DNA of 64,000 nucleotides from Rhizobium sp. RU20A (GTDB taxonomy: Bacteria > Pseudomonadota > Alphaproteobacteria > Rhizobiales > Rhizobiaceae). The first letter of the stretch is position 1. Every line of letters starts with the position of its first letter. The translations under genes were made by a program, and so were the position numbers. This document shows positions 52,735 to 61,631 of this stretch, one piece after another. Below the pieces are notes generated by a model. That model was given only the letters and a program-made list of their open reading frames with translations, was not told the DNA's origin and made no database searches. The stretch is taken from positions 16,864 through 80,863 of the forward strand of contig NZ_FTMB01000015.1 in NCBI RefSeq assembly GCF_900155885.1. Reading direction: 5' to 3'.

Positions 52735-54696
52735 ATGGCTGACGCTCTGCATCGAGTTCGATTTTCGTGGGACGCTAAAACGCATATTGAGATTGAGTGG
52801 TCGAGGGGACGAGGTATCGAGCTACCAGTCCTTCCTGATGCGCCTTTGCTTTCTTATGCTGAGACGGAGTTGGAACCGGATGCTGCGGCAGAGGCTGGCG
52901 TACCGGCGATATGTTGGCGCACCGATGCTCCGGTATTGTTCGAGCGATTCCAACTACGCGAGAATACGGAGTATCTGATCGATGTAACCCTTCCTGTCCC
53001 CTTGGAGGGTCTGCTTAGCGAGGCACCGTTCCGTAGAGGTTGGCCCTTCCAGGAACGCCTTGGCACAGTGTTTCGAGCCGACCCCCCACGCCGCTGGCGT
53101 AGCAACTCGGACGGAAGTACTACGATATCTGGTCAACTACGTATACAGACGCACGCAGGCATTCTTGACCTGAGTCTATCATCTAACGTTTCCCTGGTCG
53201 TCGAGGTAGTTTGCAGAAAATTTGGATATCTTTCTGAATTCAAAGCGCTTCTTGATCAAGTCGCGGAGGAATTCTCTGAATTACTTCTCCAATATGACAG
53301 TCCGGTTAGCTCATCATTCAATCTCGCGGATGTGACTCCCGAAACTGAAGCCGCTTTGCTTTTCCACCTTCGCAACATAATGTCAGAAAGAAATTTGCCA
53401 GTTGCACTGGATGAGCTGGGGCGTTCCTTTCATTCTCGCCTCGACCAATGGCGAAGCTATGTAGATACCAGCTCCGTTCAAGAGCCTGATATCCCCGCAT
53501 TCATTGAGGAATTTGAACCTTCTACGATGGTGGCTGGCGGGCCTCTGTCCAAACTCTTCCGCGGATTTAGCCCACGCGAGTTCCCAGTACTGTCATCTAA
53601 AGAGACAGTGGACACGGCGGAAAACCGTTATGTAAAGTTCTTTTTGGAAGAGCTCCAGCTTATTGCGCAGCGACTTGCGGCGAACCTGCGCGCAACTCAA
53701 AGAATGGCCTCGCTGCATGAGGTGGAAGGGTGGATTGCCGCGTTAGATGAAGAGCTTCAATCAGGGCCCTGGCGCCAAATCGGGCCGTTCCGCAATTTCC
53801 CATCCAATTCGCAGGTTCTCCAAAAGCGGCGGGGCTACAGAGAAATACTGAAGCTAGATCTGTCGTTGCGGATGAGCTTGGAATTGCCTTGGAAGCGCGC
53901 AGGAGATCTAGCCGACGGCCTGATTGGCGACCTTCGCCCCGTAAGCGAACTGTATGAGTATTGGTGCTTCTTTCTGTTGCGTCGTACCTTAGCAGAGCTT
54001 GCTGAGAGTGAGCTGCCCAATGATGGTTCGTTTATTGATCGGACAGAGAATGGGTTTCAGCTTCGCCTACTCAAAGGTAAACGAAGCCGAATTGGTTTTA
54101 TCTACCGAGCGGAAAAGGGCCGGGCTCTCAAGGTTAACCTGTTCTACAATCGCACATTCCCCCGTCCTACTCATGATGCAGGGTGGCATGGCAGTTACAC
54201 AGCTAGATTCGATCCAGATTACAGCATTGAGATTCTCTTGTCTGGGGAGGGTGAAATCCCCAAAAGGCACTGGATGCATTTTGATGCGAAGTACCGCTTA
54301 GAATCGATCGATTTTGGAGTTGGTGACGCGTATCTGCGCAGTGATGAAGCCGCGGAAACTGATTACGAAAGAGAACTTGCGCGCGTGCACCGCCAAGACG
54401 ATCTATTCAAAATGCACACATATCGTGACGGCATCTTGGGGAGCCGAGGGGCATACATCCTCTTTCCTGGGAATGGGGATGCGATGAGGACAACAGGGCG
54501 CCAGAAGAACATGTTTATCCGTCACCCATCGGCCTTCACTGGACATACCGAATACCTGTTCCCCAGTGTGGGGGCATTCGACCTTTGCCCTGGTAGAGAT
54601 GATACCCAGCGCCCAATAGTGAGGGAATTCCTTCGTTCAGTTTTTGATTCTCTTTTCGATGGCCGGCCATATCAGGAGGAGGTTGGCTTCTTCTGA
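52735..54696 (+). CDS. DUF2357/McrC-like PD-(D/E)xK nuclease
   Basis: 653 residues. An N-terminal DUF2357 region (about 40-330) and a C-terminal nuclease domain with YEYW (Glu408), DPDYSIEI (Asp493/495) and HFDAKYRL (Asp517-x-Lys519), the PD-(D/E)xK core. It is the likely cutting subunit of the system, driven by the AAA+ protein upstream, as McrC with McrB. Third-position A/T is visibly higher than in the metabolic genes, pointing to transfer. Confidence 0.85.
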   Translation: MADALHRVRFSWDAKTHIEIEWSRGRGIELPVLPDAPLLSYAETELEPDAAAEAGVPAICWRTDAPVLFERFQLRENTEYLIDVTLPVPLEGLLSEAPFRRGWPFQERLGTVFRADPPRRWRSNSDGSTTISGQLRIQTHAGILDLSLSSNVSLVVEVVCRKFGYLSEFKALLDQVAEEFSELLLQYDSPVSSSFNLADVTPETEAALLFHLRNIMSERNLPVALDELGRSFHSRLDQWRSYVDTSSVQEPDIPAFIEEFEPSTMVAGGPLSKLFRGFSPREFPVLSSKETVDTAENRYVKFFLEELQLIAQRLAANLRATQRMASLHEVEGWIAALDEELQSGPWRQIGPFRNFPSNSQVLQKRRGYREILKLDLSLRMSLELPWKRAGDLADGLIGDLRPVSELYEYWCFFLLRRTLAELAESELPNDGSFIDRTENGFQLRLLKGKRSRIGFIYRAEKGRALKVNLFYNRTFPRPTHDAGWHGSYTARFDPDYSIEILLSGEGEIPKRHWMHFDAKYRLESIDFGVGDAYLRSDEAAETDYERELARVHRQDDLFKMHTYRDGILGSRGAYILFPGNGDAMRTTGRQKNMFIRHPSAFTGHTEYLFPSVGAFDLCPGRDDTQRPIVREFLRSVFDSLFDGRPYQEEVGFF

Positions 54697-54754
54697 CAAG
54701 GCGACATAGGGTGCAGAGCATGAACTTTGCCAAACGCATGGAAGGGCGCTGCGA

Positions 54755-55438
54755 ATGTGCGGTCGGTTTACCAACACGATGACTTGGGCCGAGATCCACG
54801 CCCTCTACAACATCCACGACAACATCCCGCCCCCCTCAAACATGCCGCCGCGCTACAACATCGCGCCGACACAGAGCGTCCACTTCGCCCATAAGGACAA
54901 GGCTGGCGAGGTCGAAATTGAATACGGGCGGTGGTGGCTCGTCCCGTTCTTCGCGAAAGAGCTGCCGAAGGCGGCCATGTTCAATGCCAGGATCGAGACC
55001 GTGGACACTTCAGGGGCATTCCGAGAGCCCTTCAAGTCGAAGCGCTGCCTCATCCCGGCCGACGGCTATTTCGAGTGGACCACGAGCGAAGAGGACGGCA
55101 AGAAAGACCCATGGCTGTTGCAGCTCCCCGAGGCAAAGCCCTTCTCCTTTGCCGGGCTATGGGCGCATAATGACAAGCTAGGCGTCACCAGCTGCACGAT
55201 CATCACCGCGCCGGCCGTCGATCACATCGCTCACATTCATACGCGAATGCCCGTCATGATGGATCCATCTGCCTATGAGACCTGGTTAGATGCCTCTGTT
55301 CAGGGTGCTAAAGCGAAAGCCTTTCTTCTTGAGAACCAGATCGACAGCCAGCTTGAGTTTTACCGTGTCGGCCGCGAGGTGAACTCGTCTCGCTATGATG
55401 GCAGCGACACGAAAAAGCCAATCCTGAATTCCTTGTAG
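54755..55438 (+). CDS. SRAP/YedK-like abasic-site DNA-crosslinking protein
   Basis: 227 residues beginning MCGRFT, with Cys2 as the residue that links to abasic sites; RYNIAPTQSV, FNARIETV, CLIPADGYFEW and HTRMPVMM complete the SRAP domain. It shields abasic sites in single-stranded DNA. Often near Y-family polymerase genes, as here (umuDC 2 kb downstream). Confidence 0.93.
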   Translation: MCGRFTNTMTWAEIHALYNIHDNIPPPSNMPPRYNIAPTQSVHFAHKDKAGEVEIEYGRWWLVPFFAKELPKAAMFNARIETVDTSGAFREPFKSKRCLIPADGYFEWTTSEEDGKKDPWLLQLPEAKPFSFAGLWAHNDKLGVTSCTIITAPAVDHIAHIHTRMPVMMDPSAYETWLDASVQGAKAKAFLLENQIDSQLEFYRVGREVNSSRYDGSDTKKPILNSL

Positions 55439-55463
55439 GAGCTTCAGAGCAAGGAGATTCACG

Positions 55464-55761
55464 ATGAAGTCGTCGTTCTATTCCTTTCCTATGGTCGCAA
55501 CCTGTGTGGCTTTGGCCTCATCTGATTGCAGCGCGGATGGAGCTTCATCGCCGGCAGGAGGTCCGTGCAAAGCGGAAACCGCACAAGGACTGATCGGCAA
55601 GAAAAAAACCGACAGACGCAGAGGCGATGCAGCTGACCGGCGCGGAGACGGTTCGCCAGATCCACAACGGCGATATGGTGACACAGGACTTTAGAGAGGA
55701 TCGGGTGACGATCGAGACTGATCCGGCGACGGGTCTGGTCACCCGGGCCACTTGCGGGTGA
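55464..55761 (+). pseudogene. Frameshifted I78-family peptidase inhibitor gene
   Basis: The first frame gives a secretion signal and CKAETAQGLIGKK, then at an A7 run (55602-55608) the reading frame must change by +1 to continue as PTDAEAMQLTGAETVRQI, then VTQDFREDRVTIETDPATG and end with TRATCG. Together these form a complete I78 (serine-protease inhibitor) sequence. The break lies exactly in the homopolymer: a true mutation, transcript slippage or a sequencing error are all possible. Confidence 0.75.
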
Positions 55762-55863
55762 TCTGGTGTGGCAGGCGGCAACTCTTGCTTAACCATAGAG
55801 GCCGTTCGCCCGGTGAAGAGAGCGAGGCTTTGCGTTACCTACCGGGCTGGCACGGAGCAATCT

Positions 55864-56187
55864 ATGGGACAAAGCTATTCCGGGTATCTCAAGAGCGTGA
55901 AGGCCGTCCGTTCAGTGAGGCAAATACACGCCATCACGACCTCAATCTATGAGGATCCTCTTGCCTCAGCACATTTGAAGCGGGCGAGCGCCGCCCTAAC
56001 GAGGAAGCTGGAGCGGGTCATCAATCTTCCCGTTGCCAGCGCTCCCTTTCTCGCTTCGATTTGGAGAGATTTCCGCGCATTGCGTGAGATTCTGGAAACA
56101 GAACACGGCAGGTTGGACACTAGCCCTCCTTGTGCGAGCGGTCGCCTGGAACGGATCCGTTGCACAAAAGAAAAGGGCCTGCGGTAG
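55864..56187 (+). CDS. Hypothetical protein
   Basis: 107 residues, helical and basic (MGQSYSGYLKSVKAVRSVRQIHAI, then LERVINLPVASAPFLASIWRD). GGAG lies upstream of ATG 55864. No domain recognised; support is moderate. Confidence 0.45.
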   Translation: MGQSYSGYLKSVKAVRSVRQIHAITTSIYEDPLASAHLKRASAALTRKLERVINLPVASAPFLASIWRDFRALREILETEHGRLDTSPPCASGRLERIRCTKEKGLR

Positions 56188-56311
56188 CCGCGGCCCTTAA
56201 GGTGTGAAGGTCAAAGCCTCCAGAGGGGAACAGCTGACGCAAGGACTGGGAGGTATGTGCTTACGTCAGCTAGATTCGATATGGGTTCTCAGGCCGCTAT
56301 CTGCAAGTCAC

Positions 56312-56494
56312 TCACTTTGTGCCGGCAAAGTCTCGATCGCGCTTTGCCGTCGCTTCGGCCTCAGCCAGCCGCGACAACAGACTGTCGATCCTATCGTCAT
56401 TGGCGATCGGCTGATGCTTGGCATGGTTTTGCAAGGCTTTGCGAACCATGTCGCTACAGGCGAGATTTCTAAAGATCGCTGGATTGTCAGTCAT
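56312..56494 (-). CDS. Small hypothetical protein
   Basis: 60 residues (MTDNPAIFRNLACSDMVRKAL start), helical, charged C-terminus. AAGGA lies nine bases before ATG 56494; the longer frame upstream looks non-coding. Function unknown. Confidence 0.55.
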   Translation of the reverse strand: MTDNPAIFRNLACSDMVRKALQNHAKHQPIANDDRIDSLLSRLAEAEATAKRDRDFAGTK

Positions 56495-56767
56495 ACTCGG
56501 TTCCTTCCGAGTGCCCGTAACGCCGCCCAAGGTGGGCTGTTCCGAAGGAACATAAGATGGCGAGATACGGAGAGGTATATTTTCTCTCAACAGCAGCCAA
56601 TTGCACCGACAAGGCAGCGTCCGCGTCAATGATGCGCGGTTCCCCCAATTTCGCCGCTGCGCAACGAAATCGGCTCCCCCACGCCCCGCAGGCCGCCTCC
56701 GGCGGTCATTGACCCAAACCCTCCCTTGTCGGTCCCGCACCTTTGTTTTCATTCAAAGGAGCTGACG

Positions 56768-56932
56768 ATGACCACTTACGACCACATCAACGAACTGCGC
56801 GCCGAACTTGCAGCGTCCATCGACCAGGCCGAGCGTCAGCAGATCGCAGCCGAGCTGGCGGCGGCCGAAGCGAAGCTTGCCGAAGAAGAGGCCGCATTCG
56901 ATGCGCTGGTCAGCGCTGAGCCGCCCCACTAG
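56768..56932 (+). CDS. Small coiled-coil protein
   Basis: 54 residues, almost wholly an Ala/Glu-rich coiled coil (ELRAELAASIDQAERQQIAA). AAGGAG lies eight bases before the ATG. Proteins like this recur on rhizobial plasmids; role unknown. Confidence 0.65.
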   Translation: MTTYDHINELRAELAASIDQAERQQIAAELAAAEAKLAEEEAAFDALVSAEPPH

Positions 56933-56974
56933 GGCGGCTCTTCCCAATGCCCGAGCCTTGGGTATTGTCGCGCT

Positions 56975-57196
56975 ATGGTCAAGCGCGTCTTTCTATTCTC
57001 AGGAATAGCCGTCTGCCTGTTTGCAGTCGGCTTCTGGTACTTTGTAGCGAGCCTCAGTTGTGGTCTGGACGGCGCGGGCGGATGTCGAAACCTTCCCCCG
57101 GCGCCATGGAAATATCCGAATGCCCTCGCCTACTCTCTGCCGTTCTTAAGCTTAGGCTTGTTATTTATCCTGGCGAGCCGCCGCTATAGAGACTAA
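56975..57196 (+). CDS. Small membrane protein
   Basis: 73 residues with two hydrophobic helices (about 5-26 and 50-67) and a Cys pair in the loop (SCGLDGAGGC). No recognised family. Its 3' end overlaps the convergent Cys-rich protein gene by four bases. Confidence 0.55.
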   Translation: MVKRVFLFSGIAVCLFAVGFWYFVASLSCGLDGAGGCRNLPPAPWKYPNALAYSLPFLSLGLLFILASRRYRD

Positions 57197-57429
57197 CCAC
57201 GTTCTATCAGGACGCCGATCCGCAGGAGGCAAGGAAAGCGCGCTTCACACTGATCTGACCCCCTCCGGTCGCACCCAATCGCGAGCGCGCGCTTCAGGTC
57301 GACGAACTGACAGCTGGCGCCGTATTTCTTCACCAGTGCTTTCCGATCGAGCACGGCATAACGGTCGCAGCGCCGGCACTCGACGTCGATCTTTTCCGCC
57401 CGGTAGTCCTTCAGCCGAGGCAGGCTCAT
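57193..57429 (-). CDS. Cys-rich (zinc-ribbon-like) small protein downstream of umuC
   Basis: 78 residues with ECRRCDRY and two further Cys, a possible zinc ribbon. ATG 57429 has GAGG upstream. It follows the umuC gene by 26 bp on the same strand and may be co-transcribed in the SOS unit; role unknown. Confidence 0.6.
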   Translation of the reverse strand: MSLPRLKDYRAEKIDVECRRCDRYAVLDRKALVKKYGASCQFVDLKRALAIGCDRRGSDQCEARFPCLLRIGVLIERG

Positions 57430-57455
57430 GCGGGTCCCTCGCATCTCTTCGTTTT

Positions 57456-58727
57456 TCAGCGCGCCACGGCTACGGGCAGTTCTTTGATGTTCGTGGTGTA
57501 GCGCGGTGACCGACGGTCAAACTTGGTTTGCCAGTCGCGCTTGATGCCGGCCGACGCCGGGATAAGCGACCCACGCCCAAATTTCCCGTTGACCGCATCC
57601 AGCGCCGTCATCAGCCGTTCCGACTGCTCACGGTCCCGCGCGTCGAACAGAGGACGCGGCTGTGACGCCGCCCGCACCAGATCATTCATGATGATGCCGG
57701 CCTTTGCGTAGCGGTGGCCGTCCCTGAAGATCTTGCGCGCTCCGCTCTGAGCTGCCCGGATCAGGTCAAACGTGTCATTCGACGCCTCTGGGAAGTGAAC
57801 CGTCGTCTGTGCCGAGTGCGGTTTGTCCTTTTGATTGAAGCGCGACGTGTGCATGAAGACCGCCATATGTGTTGCCTCGAGACCATGCCGACGCAGCTTC
57901 TCTCCTGCCCTCATCGCATAGGCCGCGACCGCCTCGAGCATTCCAGCCAGATCCGTAACCGGCGTTCCGAAGGATCGGGTTACGGCGCAGCCCTTCCGTT
58001 GTGGCGGTACGTCTTCGAGCGGCAGGCATGAAATGCCCTGCAGCTCCAGAACCGTTCTTTCGCCCACCACGCTCAGGAGATTGCGAGCAAGCCGCGCATC
58101 GACGCGGGCCAGGTCGCCGGCCGTCTCAATGCCCAGGCCGAATAGTTTTCGTTCTGATGCCGAGCCAACGCCCCAAACCTCCCCAACCTCGACGCGATCG
58201 AGCCAGCTTTGCCGAACGCCTGCGTCTGTTAGGTCGCAGACGCCGCCGAGCTCCGGGTTCTTTTTTGCGACATGATTTGCGAACTTCGCCAGCGTCTTGC
58301 TCGGGCCAATGCCGACACAGGTCGGGATCCCGGTCCATTGCTGGACCGTGGAGCGCAGATCGCGGCCAAAGGCAACGCGATCAGCTGGCCTGATGTCGGT
58401 CATGTCCAGAAAGCTCTCATCGATCGAGTAAACCTCGACATCCGGAGACCATTGCCGGTAGATCGCATTCAGCCTGGCGCTCATGTCGCCATAAAGCGTG
58501 TAGTTGCTGGAGTAGACAGCCACGTCGTTATCGCGACAGAGGTCACGGATCTTGAAGTAAGGTTCGCCCATGCCAATCCCGAGGGCTTTGGCTTCCGCCG
58601 TTCTGGCAACGGCGCATCCGTCATTGTTGGAAAGAACGATCACCGGCCGCTTCGCAATGGAAGGGTCAAAGACACGCTCACACGAGCAATAGAACGAGTT
58701 GCCGTCAATCAGTGCGAATGAGGTCAT
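57456..58727 (-). CDS. umuC: Y-family DNA polymerase UmuC
   Basis: 423 residues. [26 protein letters not shown] (catalytic Asp-Glu), and the helix-hairpin region [26 protein letters not shown] split as CDLTDA and EVWGVGSA identify the lesion-bypass polymerase. The C-terminus keeps the little-finger domain and a processivity-clamp segment. ATG 58727 overlaps the umuD stop (ATGA). Confidence 0.95.
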   Translation of the reverse strand: MTSFALIDGNSFYCSCERVFDPSIAKRPVIVLSNNDGCAVARTAEAKALGIGMGEPYFKIRDLCRDNDVAVYSSNYTLYGDMSARLNAIYRQWSPDVEVYSIDESFLDMTDIRPADRVAFGRDLRSTVQQWTGIPTCVGIGPSKTLAKFANHVAKKNPELGGVCDLTDAGVRQSWLDRVEVGEVWGVGSASERKLFGLGIETAGDLARVDARLARNLLSVVGERTVLELQGISCLPLEDVPPQRKGCAVTRSFGTPVTDLAGMLEAVAAYAMRAGEKLRRHGLEATHMAVFMHTSRFNQKDKPHSAQTTVHFPEASNDTFDLIRAAQSGARKIFRDGHRYAKAGIIMNDLVRAASQPRPLFDARDREQSERLMTALDAVNGKFGRGSLIPASAGIKRDWQTKFDRRSPRYTTNIKELPVAVAR

Positions 58728-59155
58728 CCCTGCTTCCTCGGTCGCAGCCAATGGACGTTGCAGAGCGCAACACCCCAGATCTCCACTTCCGCGACCTCCG
58801 GAAGGTCAAACAGTGGCATATCCGAATTCTCGAACATCAGCCGCGGACGACCGCCCGTCATGCGCAGCCGCTTCAACGACCGTTCGCCGTGAACGGTCGC
58901 CACGACGATATCGCCGTCGACCGGCCGTACGCTTCGGTCGACCACGATCAAATCCCCATGAAATATGCCCGCATCCCGCATCGAGTTGCCGTCGACCTTC
59001 CACAAGAAGGTGGCCGGCGGATTCCGGATCAGGAGTTTTGTGAGGTCAATCGATTCTTCAATGTAGTCATCTGCGGGTGATGGAAAGCCGGCGCATAACC
59101 CGTGGAGCATGAGAGGCACATAAACTTCTGCCTCGATTTTCAGGCCGGCGAGCAT
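58724..59155 (-). CDS. umuD: UmuD-like SOS peptidase subunit
   Basis: 143 residues. Ala22-Gly23 ([11 protein letters not shown]) is the RecA-stimulated self-cleavage site; Ser58 (GNSMRDAGI) and Lys95 (HGERSLKRL) are the catalytic dyad. Cleaved UmuD' with UmuC forms Pol V. First gene of the SOS pair, behind a LexA box. Confidence 0.95.
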   Translation of the reverse strand: MLAGLKIEAEVYVPLMLHGLCAGFPSPADDYIEESIDLTKLLIRNPPATFLWKVDGNSMRDAGIFHGDLIVVDRSVRPVDGDIVVATVHGERSLKRLRMTGGRPRLMFENSDMPLFDLPEVAEVEIWGVALCNVHWLRPRKQG

Positions 59156-59188
59156 TCAATTTGGTCCTTTCACAACTGGTAGCGAAAG

Positions 59189-59203
59189 GAACAAACAGGG
59201 AAC
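59189..59203 (-). promoter_or_regulatory. LexA (SOS) box of umuDC
   Basis: On the minus strand GTTC-CCTGTTT-GTTC, a perfect alphaproteobacterial LexA site (GTTC-N7-GTTC), 34 bp before the umuD ATG. Induction by DNA damage is expected. Confidence 0.88.
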
Positions 59204-59328
59204 ACATAGGCCGCCAAAAATCAAGATAGAAGATTACGCGATCCTAATCTGCAGATCTGCAGCTAACGCGAGTGTCGGCGTGGTGGTAGCTTTTCGAGCG
59301 CTGTCACAGTGGAGAGGACGAGATCACC

Positions 59329-59676
59329 ATGACTGACGAAGTGGAGCACCTTTCGAATACCCTGATGTGGACCGTCGGCATGATTACCCAAGCCGGACCG
59401 GACGACCTCAAGCGTGTGGCGAAGGCCTATCGTGAAGCGCAAGACCTGGTATCGAAGATCCCGAAGTCTGAGGAGGGCGCGCGGCCTCGCATCGTCGCCT
59501 GCTTCCATCGATCGGACGAGTATCGCGCTGCAGACGATATCGCCTGCGTCGGATGGATCCTGACCGCAATCCAAGAGCGCGTGAATGAAGGCGATCTACG
59601 CGACTGGAGGAAGCTGCGGACGGTTGTAAGGCAGATGGTAAAGCTGCTGCAGGAGCCAGCGCCTTCGCTTCACTGA
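59329..59676 (+). CDS. Hypothetical protein
   Basis: 115 residues, helical, acidic N-terminus; no recognised domain (RPRIVACFHRSDEYRAADDIACVGWIL centre). Its 3' end overlaps the convergent gene by seven bases. Divergent from umuDC. Confidence 0.6.
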   Translation: MTDEVEHLSNTLMWTVGMITQAGPDDLKRVAKAYREAQDLVSKIPKSEEGARPRIVACFHRSDEYRAADDIACVGWILTAIQERVNEGDLRDWRKLRTVVRQMVKLLQEPAPSLH

Positions 59677-60065
59677 ATCCGGTCGCTGCCGTTCCTGACG
59701 ACAGGATCGTCGAAGCCAATCACATCCGGAGCGTTCGGAGCGTCCAAAAGATGCTCAAACCCTTCCCATGTGGCCTTGTCCTCTACCCAATGCCGTTGGA
59801 TCTGTCTCCATTTACGGTCAGCGAGAACCTGCATTTTCGCGATCAGCTCTAAGAGCTGGCGCGAAAAAAGCAGGTCATCCAGCTGGTTCGTCTGAAACCT
59901 GATCTCACCTTTCGGGCCATAGGAAACGCGGAGCAGCTGATTGTCAGCATCGAGGACGAACATGCAGACTTCGGGTTCGTTATCCACGTTCTTGGTGACG
60001 ATCAGCCTGTCGGCGGGATATCCGCCTGTTGCCCTTTGCAACGCCTGATCAAATGCATTTGCCAT
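59670..60065 (-). CDS. Hypothetical protein
   Basis: 131 residues (MANAFDQALQRATGGYPADRL start). A beta-rich first half and helical second half; no known family. ATG 60065 has CAATGG context with GGTGATCC upstream; the three-residue longer start is less likely. Confidence 0.6.
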   Translation of the reverse strand: MANAFDQALQRATGGYPADRLIVTKNVDNEPEVCMFVLDADNQLLRVSYGPKGEIRFQTNQLDDLLFSRQLLELIAKMQVLADRKWRQIQRHWVEDKATWEGFEHLLDAPNAPDVIGFDDPVVRNGSDRIQ

Positions 60066-60385
60066 TGGGATCACCTTTACGGAACGGTTTTGGCGGGGGA
60101 AGTCGGTCCCGGCTTCCGCTTCGCGGCGCTATGCTAAGCCTCCTGCGGCTTCCCTTTATCCGTCAAAACCGTGTCGAGAATTCCCGCTTTCCCGCCCCTG
60201 GAGGAGGGGCGGCGCTATGCTGAAAGCTCCGATGTTCTTCATTGTTGTTTTCGGATCTCGGACTGGCGCCGATCGATCCAAGCGGTGTCTTTGCCAGATG
60301 GGGGAAGGACGCCGCATGAGCGCCGGCTATTCGCCAATGGCGGCCGGCGCGCGGCGGAAACCAGAGCCAACCCATTGAGTGCAAT
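60066..60385. repeat. Intergenic region with short repeats
   Basis: Contains a 13-bp direct repeat GCGGCGCTATGCT (60123-60135 and 60209-60221) and a 9-bp inverted pair ACGGTTTTG / CAAAACCGT (60084-60092 and 60164-60172). No gene is supported here. The repeats may be REP-like elements or operators for the gene ending at 59670. Confidence 0.5.
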
Positions 60386-60904
60386 TTATGGCGCGGCTTT
60401 CGCCGCGCCATTCCCTTTCTGCTTCTCGTTCGTCCGGGGCTCCATGGCAAGCACAAGGTCATGCACCATCTTCAAGGCAGTTTCGTCGAGCTTCTGCAGG
60501 TGGCCGACCGTTTCTTCCATCAGCTTGTTTCTCTCTGCTTCCTGTGAGTTGCCTTCGGATTGAGGGGGCCGTTCTTTGACGAAAGGATCGAAGAACTCTT
60601 CCGTAGTGATATCGAGGACCTCGAACACGTGGAGCAGGCGTCCGACGGTCATCAAGGATGAGGCGTTTTCGTATCGGGCATAGGTCGCCTCCTTTAGGCC
60701 CAGGAGGGTCGCGACTTTGGCTTGCGCAATTTGCCGGTCGGTTCGCAGATCACGCAGCCGTTGAGCGACAAGCAGATCCAGTTCCTTGAGGTCGATGATC
60801 GTTCCGCCGAGACGCTTGCGATAGATCGGATGATCTTTGCTTGGGTCGTCAACGCGTTCAAGTCCGAGATGGCTTACCCACTGATCGAGTCCGAAACCTG
60901 CCAT
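60386..60904 (-). CDS. XRE-family HTH regulator (second copy type)
   Basis: 172 residues from ATG 60904. XRE HTH at about residues 45-95 (DRQIAQAKVATLLGLKEATYARYE) then a helical tail. Same plan as the regulator at 1938-2561. The start is uncertain: in-frame TTG at 60949 is possible, and a GGAGGA site serves an out-of-frame ATG of an 18-codon leader overlapping this start. A perfect hairpin, ATGGCGCGGC/GCCGCGCCAT, covers the last codons (60388-60411). Confidence 0.75.
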   Translation of the reverse strand: MAGFGLDQWVSHLGLERVDDPSKDHPIYRKRLGGTIIDLKELDLLVAQRLRDLRTDRQIAQAKVATLLGLKEATYARYENASSLMTVGRLLHVFEVLDITTEEFFDPFVKERPPQSEGNSQEAERNKLMEETVGHLQKLDETALKMVHDLVLAMEPRTNEKQKGNGAAKAAP

Positions 60905-61631
60905 TGCCACCAACCACACTGGAATTTCATCGTTGTTCCTCCGGGACAATTAAAGATGGTGCCTCGAAAGTCTACCCTGGATAGCTGCTTTGGCGCATCG
61001 CTTGGCGACCCCGCTCTATGCCTTCGGCACGGAGCCAGCAGGCGCTGTCTCCGCCCATTCGGGTAACGATCGGTTGCGCTGCGGCTTCGCCTTCAATCCC
61101 ATGCATCTTGGGCAAAAATCGGTTCGGAACATTTACAGCTTTCCGCAATCGACCCATATTGCCCGCTTATCAGGTCAGGTCGTGGCAGATCTCTAGCCCT
61201 TTTCTGTCATGTGCCTACGGAGGCCGCCCTGCCTCGTATCGGGGCGGCCTTTCCCCTCCCCTACTGCTCTTCACAGTCATCAGCATCAGCACGGTTTGTC
61301 GGGTCTCGGCCAGGATAAAGCAGTGACGCCGGAGGCGTCCTGTCTGTTTCTTTGATGAGGGAAAGAGGAGCGCTGCCCCCTCTCCCTCACAAGGGGAAAA
61401 AACGGTCTCCCCGTCCTTCCTTCGCGCAGCCTTGGGGCAGCGCTTTGTGCAGGAGCGCCGCTGACGCGACGCCCCTTCGGCTTTGCCTTGGGCGGGCGAA
61501 CCCCCTCCGTTTTTATCCCCTTGCCACCCTCTCCCCCGCTGCTCCGCGCGAACTCGGGAACAGGAGCGGGGCTCCTGCCCACGAGGGGCATGAGAAGACC
61601 GCTTCGCGGACATGGAGAAAGGGTGAGAACT
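60905..61631. other. Intergenic region, with inverted copy B of the ~200-bp element
   Basis: No gene is supported. A 9-bp-arm hairpin AGGCCGCCC/GGGCGGCCT lies at 61221-61250. The element copy at about 61358-61580 is described separately. Frames across this interval (including long minus-strand ones) are Arg/Ser/Pro-rich and look spurious. Confidence 0.5.
61358..61580 (-). repeat. Conserved ~200-bp intergenic element, inverted copy B
   Basis: Reverse complement of the element at 24747-24950. The first 20 bases (61580-61561) are identical and CGGTCTCCCC (61403-61412) matches GGGGAGACCG there. It ends just before the DUF3846 gene leader. Probably a mobile or conserved plasmid element; also a possible recombination site between the two copies. 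Confidence 0.7.

Noticed and set aside
60388..60411. Perfect GC hairpin as an intrinsic terminator
   Set aside because: It overlaps the last codons of the XRE gene and is not followed by a T-tract on the gene's strand, so termination is not supported.
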